Assembly (NCBI GenBank): GCA_964530075.1
Contig: CAZGXU010000003.1
Location: 1 to 64,000, forward strand
Reading direction: 5' to 3'
Source: JANQEA01 sp964530075
GTDB lineage: Bacteria > Bipolaricaulota > Bipolaricaulia > UBA7950 > UBA9294
Length of the DNA stretch: 64,000 nt
The notes under the pieces were generated by a model, which saw only the letters and a list, made by a program, of their open reading frames with translations, was not told the origin of the DNA and did no database searches. Below are positions 15,115-23,336 of this stretch, piece by piece. The stretch's first letter is position 1; each line of letters begins with the position of its first letter. A program made the position numbers and the translations under genes.

Positions 15115-18018
15115 CTAGGGGGTGTCGAATTGCATGTGGATCGGTATGAGCGTTGCGTAGAGCCCTTGGTCTTTGTCGAACGTGGAGAGGAGATCTTCTT
15201 GGGCCGTCCCCGCGGGGGCCAGGTAGTCGTAGATCTGGGGAGCCCAGAAAGGATCCGGACTCCCGCCGCCGGTCCATTCGGCCGGAGCCGCGCCGATCGA
15301 TCGCAGGTAGTTGGCTCCGTAGCCGTCCTGCGATCCGACGAGCACGTAGTGCCAGCCCTCGATCTCGGGCATGACCGCCTTCGGTATGGAGACGATGATC
15401 CGTCCGCGCCTCGGGTCCGATGCGACCTCGACGAGGGTCGGCCCCACCCCGTCGGCCGTCCACAGGTGGCGGCCGTAGGCCGGCCAGCCGGCGACGCGGA
15501 CGAAGACGTCCCACGGATGATCGGGGTCGAAGGCGACGTGGGCCGCCTCGCCCTCCTCGAAGCCGGTCGCCGACCCGCCTTCCTCCACGTCGAAGTAGAG
15601 GTAGAGGATCGGATGGCTGAACCCCTGAGAGCCGCCCCAGGGGTTCGTCAGGGCGGCGAAGTCGAACGCCAGCTGCCACTTGGTGCCCGCGTCGTACACG
15701 CGGTACGCGAGCAGGTCGAACAGCCCGTCGACGTCGAACACTTCGTTGAGCGGGTAGACGTACGATCCGGTTCCGTGATCGTCGCCGGCCGGGTCGTCGA
15801 CCGCGAACCGCTCCTCGCCCTGAATCAGGGTCGGGATCCCGGCCAGGAGCGGCCGATCGGGCAGCACGTCGATCGTCGCGCCGGGGCGCTCGTAGACGAG
15901 TGCGAGGGTGATCGACTTGCCGGCTTCCACGCCGAGTTCGGAGAACGGGACCGAGAGCTCGATGCGGTCTCCGATCCGCACCGCGCGCGCCGCTACCGTG
16001 CCGATCGACGACGCGTACCGCCATCCGCCGCTCCCATCGGCGGCGTACTTCGACACGACGCCGGAGCCGTCGGCGTCGAGCTTGTCGAATCGGACCTGGA
16101 TCGCCGATGCGACGCCGAAGCCGAGTTGTTCCCCGCCGTGGCGTGTCGTCACGTTCGCCGGAACCCCTGGCGCGCCGGACGCGTACAGCACCAGATAGAG
16201 GTCCTCCTCGCCGATCAGCGTCCTCGGGTCGGACGCCGTCTCGACGAGCAAGTACAGGTTCGACTCCTTGTATCCGATCCTGACCTCTCGCAGCTCGCCG
16301 TCGCCCGCGATCGCTGCCGCTTCCTCCCATCCTTCGTTGTCGCGCAGCGTTCCGTCGACCGCCGGCTCGATCTCGCCGAGGTTCTCGACCCGAGGTGGAA
16401 TCAGCCGGAGCCCGAGGACTCCGGGGATCTCCTCCACTCCGGCGGCGAGATAGGCGCCGGTCAGGTGGGCCTTGAACAACCAGTCGAACAGGTCGTCGGT
16501 CCCGGAATCCTGGTCCGTCCCGTACCACCAGAACCAGTCGGATCCTTCCGCCGCATAGATCGCCTCGACGGCGTCCTCCGGGTCCCCGGCATCGGCCACG
16601 GCTTCGCGGGCGGCCGCGAGGCGCTCCCAGGCCTCGTCCTCGTCCGGTTCGCCGCTCCACGTCGAGAGGTCCCCGGCCCAGGATCCGGTCGGCAGGGCCT
16701 CGAGCGGAGTCGGTTGGATCCCTCCCGCGATCCATTCGGCCGGCGTCACGGTCCGTACCCAGTCGGCCTCATCGAGCGCATCGTACAGAGCTCGGAGGAA
16801 CGTCCGCCCGTTGTTCGCGTAGCCGGCCATGAACATCCAGTTCTCACCGTCCATCGCAACGGTCAGGACGTGCTGGGCTGGATCGTCGAGGGCGTTCCAG
16901 ACGCGCTCGAGCTCGTTCATGAAGTCCTCGACCGCCGCGTCCGGGTCCTTGTTCCCGTAGGAGAAGCTGATTCGGTTCGACAGGTCCGTATCGCGGAAGA
17001 GGAGCGTGACCCCGTCCCAGACGTAGGGCGCCGTCAGCTCGGCGATGCTCGGCGTGTGACCGAGGGCCTGAGCGAGGATCCCTTCGTCGGTCGTCGACCA
17101 GGCGAAGCCGGCCTCGCCGAGGAGGCTGACCGCGGACTCGGAGACGGCCTGCTCGGGGGGCCAGACGCCGGTGGATCGAGCGCCGAAGAACCGCGTGTGT
17201 TGCTCCTGCGCGGCCTGCAGCTGACCGAGGACGTCGTCCTGCCAGCCGCGCTCGACGAGGAGCGGGAGGATCGGATGATAGAACGGGCTGGTGATCAGCT
17301 CGTTTCCCATCGCCGCGATCTCCCTGTACGCGTCGAGGACGTCCTGGATGACCGACATCTGGGCCCGGATCAGCACGACGATGTCGTCCGCGGTAAATCC
17401 GGAATGGCCGCGGTATCGAGCGATGTCCAATCCGTCGTGCAGCTCCGGTGAGATCTGCCAGAGGAGAAAGAGCGCCGACGCATCGAGAAGCTGCTGATCG
17501 GAGAGGGGCTGCGCGTTGTGCAGCATGTTGAGCTCTGCGTATCTGGCGTCGTAGTACGGGTCGCTCGCGTCGTCGTCGAACATGTATCCGTTGATCCAGA
17601 ACGCCTGCTCCTGAAGGTCGGCCCGGTCCTCCGGCGGCAGGGCCTCCGGCTCGGTCGCCAGCGTCCAGATCCACTCGAGGTGGTTGTCGACGGCGCCGAT
17701 GTAGCGGTAGAGCCCGCCGAGCGCGGCCTCCCCTTCCGTGATCGTGGCGTAGTCGGACAGCTGCCAGAGGAGGCTCGGCTGCAGGTTGAAGGTGGTGTGA
17801 ACGTCCGGGTGCTCGCTGGAGATGCGCGGCGAGTCGATGTATTCCTGGACAGCGTGGACGCGTACCCATGGGAGCTCGTACTCGGCGGTCAGTCGATTCC
17901 AGTAGAGCGGTTGATGTTGGTGCCAGATGAGAGCCACGTTGAGAGGGGCCTTGTCGCCCGACGCCGCAACAGCGAGCAGAGCGATCAGCCCGATCGTGAT
18001 ACCGAACCTTCGCAACAC
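15115..18018 (-). CDS. Secreted GH57 amylopullulanase-like enzyme with C-terminal glucodextranase-type module
   Basis: About 967 residues. Signal peptide (hydrophobic 5-20), then a GH57 catalytic domain: WHQHQPLY (32-39), acid/base or nucleophile E289 in GVWPPEQAVS, and D390 in VAMDGENW. After about residue 540 there is a beta-rich C-terminal region resembling the glucodextranase C-terminal domain (GTLRDNEGWEEA, YLYFDVEEGG). The overall plan resembles Thermococcus amylopullulanase. It probably cleaves starch or pullulan outside the cytoplasm to feed the MalEFG importer. I chose the GTG at 18018, 8 bases after AGGAGG; a GTG at 18027 overlapping the upstream stop is the alternative. Confidence 0.88.
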   Translation of the reverse strand: MLRRFGITIGLIALLAVAASGDKAPLNVALIWHQHQPLYWNRLTAEYELPWVRVHAVQEYIDSPRISSEHPDVHTTFNLQPSLLWQLSDYATITEGEAALGGLYRYIGAVDNHLEWIWTLATEPEALPPEDRADLQEQAFWINGYMFDDDASDPYYDARYAELNMLHNAQPLSDQQLLDASALFLLWQISPELHDGLDIARYRGHSGFTADDIVVLIRAQMSVIQDVLDAYREIAAMGNELITSPFYHPILPLLVERGWQDDVLGQLQAAQEQHTRFFGARSTGVWPPEQAVSESAVSLLGEAGFAWSTTDEGILAQALGHTPSIAELTAPYVWDGVTLLFRDTDLSNRISFSYGNKDPDAAVEDFMNELERVWNALDDPAQHVLTVAMDGENWMFMAGYANNGRTFLRALYDALDEADWVRTVTPAEWIAGGIQPTPLEALPTGSWAGDLSTWSGEPDEDEAWERLAAAREAVADAGDPEDAVEAIYAAEGSDWFWWYGTDQDSGTDDLFDWLFKAHLTGAYLAAGVEEIPGVLGLRLIPPRVENLGEIEPAVDGTLRDNEGWEEAAAIAGDGELREVRIGYKESNLYLLVETASDPRTLIGEEDLYLVLYASGAPGVPANVTTRHGGEQLGFGVASAIQVRFDKLDADGSGVVSKYAADGSGGWRYASSIGTVAARAVRIGDRIELSVPFSELGVEAGKSITLALVYERPGATIDVLPDRPLLAGIPTLIQGEERFAVDDPAGDDHGTGSYVYPLNEVFDVDGLFDLLAYRVYDAGTKWQLAFDFAALTNPWGGSQGFSHPILYLYFDVEEGGSATGFEEGEAAHVAFDPDHPWDVFVRVAGWPAYGRHLWTADGVGPTLVEVASDPRRGRIIVSIPKAVMPEIEGWHYVLVGSQDGYGANYLRSIGAAPAEWTGGGSPDPFWAPQIYDYLAPAGTAQEDLLSTFDKDQGLYATLIPIHMQFDTP

Positions 18019-18023
18019 CTCGT

Positions 18024-20129
18024 TCACCTCCTGCGAACGTCCACGCGCTTGTGTGTGACGGAGACGGCCGCTCGCGTCATCCGTCCGTCCCGCTCGATCC
18101 CGAGTCGGCGTCCGTCCACGTGGACCTCGATCGGGTCATCGCACACGAACCCGAGGCTCCCTTCCACCCCCTCCAAGGCGAGCGACAGCCCCGAACCGTT
18201 GTTCATCGACACGAATCGCTCCGCCGGGGCGGGGACGAACTTGTCGACCAACCCGAGCGGGACGATCCCGTCAACGATCGGAGCGAGCACGTAGTAGGCC
18301 ATCCGTCCGGCGGCGAGATCGCCGGCCATCCGCTCGACGATCGCCCCAGTGATCCCATCGCGGATCGCGTACTCCCCCGGGACCGGGGCCCCGACATCGA
18401 ACCTCTGCGTCTCCGAGGACAGGTTTAGTACAATAACGTAGAGCCACGCGTATCCTCCGACTTGGTGCAGCGTCCAGTAGATCTCGACCGGTTCCCCCAA
18501 GGAGGTCGGCTCAGGGAACGGCGGACGATCCGGCTGCAGAAGCCGGCCGTCCGGCAGGATCAATCGGGACAGGATCTCCGTGTCGATCTGTCCGGGCGCA
18601 TCCCCGATTCCGACCGGGCCGCAGGAGAGCGCCCGAAGGATCGCGTCCTCCTCCGGATGTGAGCCCCCGATCCCCGGATGGAAACGGGTGAGGAAGAGGT
18701 CGTGAAACGGGAGGAGTCCCAGTCCGTAAAGGAACATTCCCATCAGCAGGTTCTGTCGGTTCAGCTCGACCGGACTGAGCGCCTCACGGCGGAATCCTTC
18801 TTTCCCGAGATCGGCGAGGGTCTGGATCGCCTCGGGCAGAGCGAAGAGGTAGTCGATGTAGGTCCTGGCGGAGCGGACGTTCGGTGCCTGCGTCGATGCA
18901 AGGGCCATACCCATTGTCTGCATGCATTGCAGGATCTCGAGTCCCCTGTCGGCGAGGGCACCGGTCATCCTCAGATACCACGCCTCGGCGGCCTTCGGCG
19001 AGTTTCGCAGGCGCGGCGTCAGATGCTGCTGGGTCCGCATCCAGTCGTGCCACACGACGAACCCCTCTTGCCGGCGGACCTCATCGCCGATCGCCTCGTA
19101 GATCGACCCGTCGCTCCCATCGGAGCCGTACGCGTTCGGCTGAGCGAGCGCCGAGACGTGGAGGACCGTGTGGAGCGACGCGGATCTCGCCATGTCGCCG
19201 ATCTCGTCCGGATACTTCTCCGGATCGGGGGTGAATTCGACCCCTTGGCCGATGCGCCGGTACGGATACCACAGGTCAAGTCCGAGATAGTGGATCGGCA
19301 CGTCGCGGTCCTGCGCGCTCGTGATGACCTTCTTCAGTTCGCCCGCGTCGAGCGGGTGAATCGGTTCAGTGTAGTAGCCCCCGTAGGCGTTCCACCATCC
19401 GATCGTCGAGGTCAAAGGGTGGGACGAAGGATTCGGCCGTCGCTTGCCGCTCCGTCGGAGGAGGACGTCGCCGAGGGTCATCAGCACGCCGGGAACGTCC
19501 TCACCGGGGACGAACAGGGTCTCGATCTGCGTCCCGGCTTCGAACCGATCGATCGAGCCGTGCGTCCCTCGAGCGACGCCGCCTGGGATCGCGACGAGGT
19601 TCCCCGTGAGGAAATGGTTCGAAGGAGCGACGGCGAGTGCCTTCTTCTCGTCGAAGACGACCATCGGAGCGAACGCCTCAGCGGGCAGTCTGCCGTCGGC
19701 GATCCGGACCATCGGCCAGTAGCCGCCGAACGCGTCGTCCGACGATCGGAGGCCGTGCGTCGCCAGACAGACCCGGGGACTGTCGGAGAGGACGAACTGC
19801 GGCGCGTGCAGCGAGGGTGTCTCGAAGGAATCGCGCCGTCGGGTTCCGTCGACCGTTCGCCGGAACCTCATGGTGAAGAGGATCAGTGAGCCGTAGTTGC
19901 GAACGATCGAATCGGCGACCTCTTCACCGGCCCGAGAAAGGGTGCTCCGCCATCCGGTGAACGAGCCGAGTGCGTCGTTCCCTGCGATCGGATCCCACGG
20001 TGTTGAGACGCACTCGGCGCTGTGGGCTTGCCAGTTCGGAACGGCGGCGCGGATCGCCTCGACGACCGGTCGGCCGTCGAGGTCGATCCGGAGGAGCCCC
20101 TCTTCAGTGGTTGTCAGGTCTGCCCTCAT
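18024..20129 (-). CDS. GH36/raffinose-synthase-like family protein
   Basis: 701 residues, no signal peptide. The C-terminal half resembles GH36 raffinose synthase/SIP1-type proteins in layout: IHYLGLDLWYPY in the barrel, CMQT...APNVRSARTYIDY, and LNRQNLLMGMFLYGLGLLPFHDLF followed by an HPG motif. The aspartate expected as nucleophile in GVDGVKVD-like strands is not evident (GLEILQCMQT here), so the activity is uncertain. It could be an alpha-galactosidase or alpha-glucosidase, or a degenerate member. It is coupled by 4-base overlaps to the ROK gene upstream and lies just before the GH57 gene, so it belongs to the sugar operon. Confidence 0.55.
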   Translation of the reverse strand: MRADLTTTEEGLLRIDLDGRPVVEAIRAAVPNWQAHSAECVSTPWDPIAGNDALGSFTGWRSTLSRAGEEVADSIVRNYGSLILFTMRFRRTVDGTRRRDSFETPSLHAPQFVLSDSPRVCLATHGLRSSDDAFGGYWPMVRIADGRLPAEAFAPMVVFDEKKALAVAPSNHFLTGNLVAIPGGVARGTHGSIDRFEAGTQIETLFVPGEDVPGVLMTLGDVLLRRSGKRRPNPSSHPLTSTIGWWNAYGGYYTEPIHPLDAGELKKVITSAQDRDVPIHYLGLDLWYPYRRIGQGVEFTPDPEKYPDEIGDMARSASLHTVLHVSALAQPNAYGSDGSDGSIYEAIGDEVRRQEGFVVWHDWMRTQQHLTPRLRNSPKAAEAWYLRMTGALADRGLEILQCMQTMGMALASTQAPNVRSARTYIDYLFALPEAIQTLADLGKEGFRREALSPVELNRQNLLMGMFLYGLGLLPFHDLFLTRFHPGIGGSHPEEDAILRALSCGPVGIGDAPGQIDTEILSRLILPDGRLLQPDRPPFPEPTSLGEPVEIYWTLHQVGGYAWLYVIVLNLSSETQRFDVGAPVPGEYAIRDGITGAIVERMAGDLAAGRMAYYVLAPIVDGIVPLGLVDKFVPAPAERFVSMNNGSGLSLALEGVEGSLGFVCDDPIEVHVDGRRLGIERDGRMTRAAVSVTHKRVDVRRR

Positions 20130-21298
20130 GACGTGCTCACCTGCGCCGGAAGGCGGAAGAACTCGACGGCGGCCAACGTCGCCGCTCCGATCAGAAAGCC
20201 ATCCCTTCCGAGCTGCGAGGGAACGATCTGCAGTTGCGCGGCCTCCGCGGGGAACGAATGCCGATGGACCTCATCCTGGAACGCGGCGAAGAACAGGTCC
20301 GCCTCGTCCATCCGCTCCCCTCCGAGGATGATCACCTCGGGGTTGAGGAGGTTGACGAGGTTCTTCGCGCCGATGCCCAAATTGGTCCCCATGCGGACGA
20401 AGACGTCCCGCCCCTCCTCCGAGCCGGCGCGTGCAGCGGCGATCATGCTGTCGATTCCCGGGTAGCCGAGGCGCCCGGCCTCTTCCTCCAAGAAGCGATC
20501 CGACGCGTAGACCTCAAGGCAGCCTCGCTCGCGACATCGACAGACCGGGCCGTTCGGATCGATCGTGATGTGGCCGAGTTCTCCTGCGCCGCCGTATGCG
20601 CCCCGGTAGAGTTCGCCCCCGATGACGACCCCGGCGCCGATCCCCTCTCCAACCGTAATGCAGATGAAGTGCTGATAGTTACGCCCGGCGCCGTACCAAC
20701 GCTCCGCGAGAGCGAGCGCGTTGACGTCGTTTTCGACTCGGATCGGCACCTCGAAGCGAGGAGAGAGCTCGTCAAGGATGTGAACGTTCTCCCATCGTAG
20801 GATCGGGGAATAGAGGTTGATCCCCGAGGCGGGATCGACGAAGCCGGAGACGGAGACACCGATACCAAGGATCCTCCCGTTGAGCAATCGATCGACGAGG
20901 TTCGCGATCTTGTCAAGGGTCTCGCTCGGGTCCGGCGGATCTTCAATCGGCGATTCTGCACGGTGTGTAATAACCCCGCCGAGATCGACGCGCGCCGCGA
21001 GGACACGCTTCCTTTCGATCTTGACTCCGATGCTGAACGCGTGCTGGTCATTCAGCCCGACCAACGTCGCCGGCCTCCCGCCGCTGGAGCTGGATTTGCC
21101 GACCTCCTCGACAACGCCCTCTTCGATCAGAATCCGCATCAGACGGGTCAATGCGGAGGGAGCCAGACCGGTCTGTTTTGCGATGTCAGCGCGGGAGAGC
21201 GGGCCGGAGGTCCGGAGGAGATTGATCACGAGCGCGCGATTTTGGGATCGAACGAGCCCCTGGTCACCCTTCTGCAGCTCCAAGATAACTTCCTTCAC
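20126..21298 (-). CDS. ROK family transcriptional regulator (XylR/NagC type)
   Basis: 390 residues. N-terminal winged helix-turn-helix (about 17-65, LSRADIAKQTGLAPSALTRL), then a ROK sugar-kinase-like domain with ENDVNALALAE, GEGIGAGVVIGG and the zinc-site cysteine cluster CRCRERGCLE. It probably represses the downstream sugar operon and is released by a sugar ligand. The start is taken as GTG at 21298 because the helix-turn-helix needs this N-terminus; the longer in-frame extension would cross the promoter. The leader is only about 10 bases and lacks a Shine-Dalgarno. It is the first gene of the operon, so autoregulation is likely. Confidence 0.85.
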   Translation of the reverse strand: MKEVILELQKGDQGLVRSQNRALVINLLRTSGPLSRADIAKQTGLAPSALTRLMRILIEEGVVEEVGKSSSSGGRPATLVGLNDQHAFSIGVKIERKRVLAARVDLGGVITHRAESPIEDPPDPSETLDKIANLVDRLLNGRILGIGVSVSGFVDPASGINLYSPILRWENVHILDELSPRFEVPIRVENDVNALALAERWYGAGRNYQHFICITVGEGIGAGVVIGGELYRGAYGGAGELGHITIDPNGPVCRCRERGCLEVYASDRFLEEEAGRLGYPGIDSMIAAARAGSEEGRDVFVRMGTNLGIGAKNLVNLLNPEVIILGGERMDEADLFFAAFQDEVHRHSFPAEAAQLQIVPSQLGRDGFLIGAATLAAVEFFRLPAQVSTS

Positions 21299-21301
21299 AG
21301 A

Positions 21302-21343
21302 AGTAACTAAACCTACTATAGTGGTCGTGGACCGTGGAGTCAA
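21302..21343 (-). promoter_or_regulatory. ROK-operon promoter with overlapping imperfect palindrome (candidate operator)
   Basis: On the minus strand: TTGACT (21343-21338), 17-base spacer, TATAGT (21320-21315), a near-consensus sigma70 promoter. An imperfect palindrome AGTAACTAAACCTACT (21302-21317) overlaps the -10 and the predicted start point, the classical position for a repressor site. It sits between the ROK gene and the divergent GH13-like gene and could control both. Confidence 0.6.
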
Positions 21344-21377
21344 GCCGCAGACGGACGCGAGGGGAACGGATGGGAGA

Positions 21378-23336
21378 ATGAGCTTGGCAGAGGTACGGGC
21401 GCGGTTGGCGCGCCTGCACGGGATCGGAGGACAGCGCGCGAGGTACTCCGTTCCGGGCCTATGGGTGGACCCGAATGGGGGGTCGGCAGGGCTCACACCG
21501 GTCGAACCGATCGACTGGTGGGCGGACGTCGTCGATCGGATCGAGCCGGCGCGCCAGCGGACACGGCCGGCGGGAGGAACTGGATGGACGCGCGATGCCG
21601 TCGTCTACAGCATGTTCGTGCGAGCGGCGGCCGCGTTCGACCACGACGGTGATGGGCGGATCGTCCTCGCAAACGGGGACGGGTTTCGCGAGACCGGCAC
21701 GTTCGTCAAGGCGGTTGCGCTCCTGCCCTACATCCGGAACCTCGGTTGCAACACGGTTCACCTCCTCCCGATCACCGCGATCGGAAGCGACGGGCGCAAG
21801 GGCGTGCTCGGGTCCCCGTATGCCGTTCGCGATCCATTTCGACTGGACGAATCGCTCGCCGAACCGGTTCTGGGGCTCGGTGCCGAGGCGGAGTTCGCGG
21901 CGTTCGTCGAGGCCGCGCATCGGCTCGGGCTTCGTGTGGTCGTCGAGTTCGTTCTCCGGACGGCCGCGAAGGACAGCGACTGGGTTCCTGAACACCCGGA
22001 ATGGTTCTACTGGATCCGCGAGGACGGGCCGTTCGGGCGTCCGACCTTCACCGAGAACGAGCTCCACGACATCAAGGAACGGGTCGCTCGGAACGCGCGG
22101 TCCGACCTGCCGCCTCCCCCGGATGCGTACCGCTCGCTGTTCGTTCGGCCGGATGCGCTGACCGACGTCGAGTGGGACGGAGCCCGCTGGGTCGGTCGCG
22201 CGCGCGACGGATCGCGTGCCCGAATTCCCGGCGCGTTCTCCGACTGGCCGCCCGACGATGCGCAACCCCCGTGGAGCGACATAACGTACTTGCGGATGTA
22301 CGATCACCCCGACTTCGACTACATGGCGTACAACACACTCCGGATGTACGACGGTCGGCTTGCCCGACCGGAGAACGCGGTGGAGTCCCTCTGGGAGCGA
22401 ATCGCTGCGATCATCCCGCACTTCCAGGATCGATTCGGGATCGACGGAGCGCTGATCGACATGGGACACGCCCTGCCTCGTGCGTTGAAGGCCCGCGTGA
22501 TCCGAGAAGCCCAATCCCTGGACCCCGATTTCGCATTCTGGGACGAGGACTTCAGCCCGCGAGTCGAAGCGAAGAGCGAGGGGAACAGCGCCGTGATCGG
22601 GAGCTACTGGTGGTCGGTCCATCGACCGGTCCAGCTGAAGGACGGACTGCTCCGCGAACTGAGCGAACGCGGTCTGCCTCTCCCGTTTCTCGCCGCTCCC
22701 GAGACGCACAACACGCCCCGATGCGCGGCACGCCACGGCCATCTCGCCCGGTCGAAGCTCGCTTGGATCTTCGGCTGCTTCCTCCCGGCGGTGCCGTTCA
22801 TCCATTCCGGTTTCGAGCTCGGCGAGACCGAGCCCGTCAACACGGGACTCGATTTCTCGGAGGACGAGATCGCGCGGTATCCGGCCGAGCGACTGGGCCT
22901 GTACAACGCGGTCTCCTTCGAGTGGACGGCGGAGCGTTCGATCGTCGCGACCGTCCGACGGGCCCTCGCCGCCCGGTCCGAGCACCTCGAACTCGTCACG
23001 GACCCCACGCCAGCGAGCCTGTGGCTGCCCGACTGCACGGACGAACGACTCGTCGGCTACGTCAGAGTCGGCGACGAAAAGGGGATCCTCGTCGTCGGGT
23101 TGTTCGGCGACGGGGGAGCCGCGAGCGTCTCGATCGAAGTGCCTCTCGAGGACGGTACCCTCGTCGACCCGATCACCGGACGGCGGCACCGCATCTCGGA
23201 CGGCAGAATCAGGCTGGACCTCAATCCGTGGGAGGGCGTCGTCGCGATCGGACGCCGCGATCTCCACGCGAGTCCTGCAGAACGAAGATGCCGCGCTGGT
23301 GTTCGCCGTCGACGAACACGCCCAGTCCCCACGTGA
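21378..23336 (+). CDS. GH13-like (alpha-amylase / glucanotransferase family) protein with altered third catalytic residue
   Basis: 652 residues, no signal peptide. GH13 barrel landmarks: LGCNTVHLLPITAIG, VVVEFVLRTAAKDSDW, nucleophile D361 in ALIDMGH, acid/base E390 in FWDEDFSP. In the fourth region APETHNTPR, N445 stands where GH13 enzymes carry the stabilising Asp. The VLRTAAKDSDWV-EHPEWFYWI stretch recalls GlgE and maltosyltransferase-like GH13 members, so a transferase role is possible. It is divergent from the ROK operon. The last about 30 residues are arginine-rich and lie in a 116-base overlap with the convergent gene. Confidence 0.75.
   Translation: MSLAEVRARLARLHGIGGQRARYSVPGLWVDPNGGSAGLTPVEPIDWWADVVDRIEPARQRTRPAGGTGWTRDAVVYSMFVRAAAAFDHDGDGRIVLANGDGFRETGTFVKAVALLPYIRNLGCNTVHLLPITAIGSDGRKGVLGSPYAVRDPFRLDESLAEPVLGLGAEAEFAAFVEAAHRLGLRVVVEFVLRTAAKDSDWVPEHPEWFYWIREDGPFGRPTFTENELHDIKERVARNARSDLPPPPDAYRSLFVRPDALTDVEWDGARWVGRARDGSRARIPGAFSDWPPDDAQPPWSDITYLRMYDHPDFDYMAYNTLRMYDGRLARPENAVESLWERIAAIIPHFQDRFGIDGALIDMGHALPRALKARVIREAQSLDPDFAFWDEDFSPRVEAKSEGNSAVIGSYWWSVHRPVQLKDGLLRELSERGLPLPFLAAPETHNTPRCAARHGHLARSKLAWIFGCFLPAVPFIHSGFELGETEPVNTGLDFSEDEIARYPAERLGLYNAVSFEWTAERSIVATVRRALAARSEHLELVTDPTPASLWLPDCTDERLVGYVRVGDEKGILVVGLFGDGGAASVSIEVPLEDGTLVDPITGRRHRISDGRIRLDLNPWEGVVAIGRRDLHASPAERRCRAGVRRRRTRPVPT

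Noticed and set aside
14824..17451. Long plus-strand open frame opposite the GH57 gene
   Set aside because: Antisense artefact: no recognisable motif, no start signal, and the opposite strand encodes a full GH57 enzyme.
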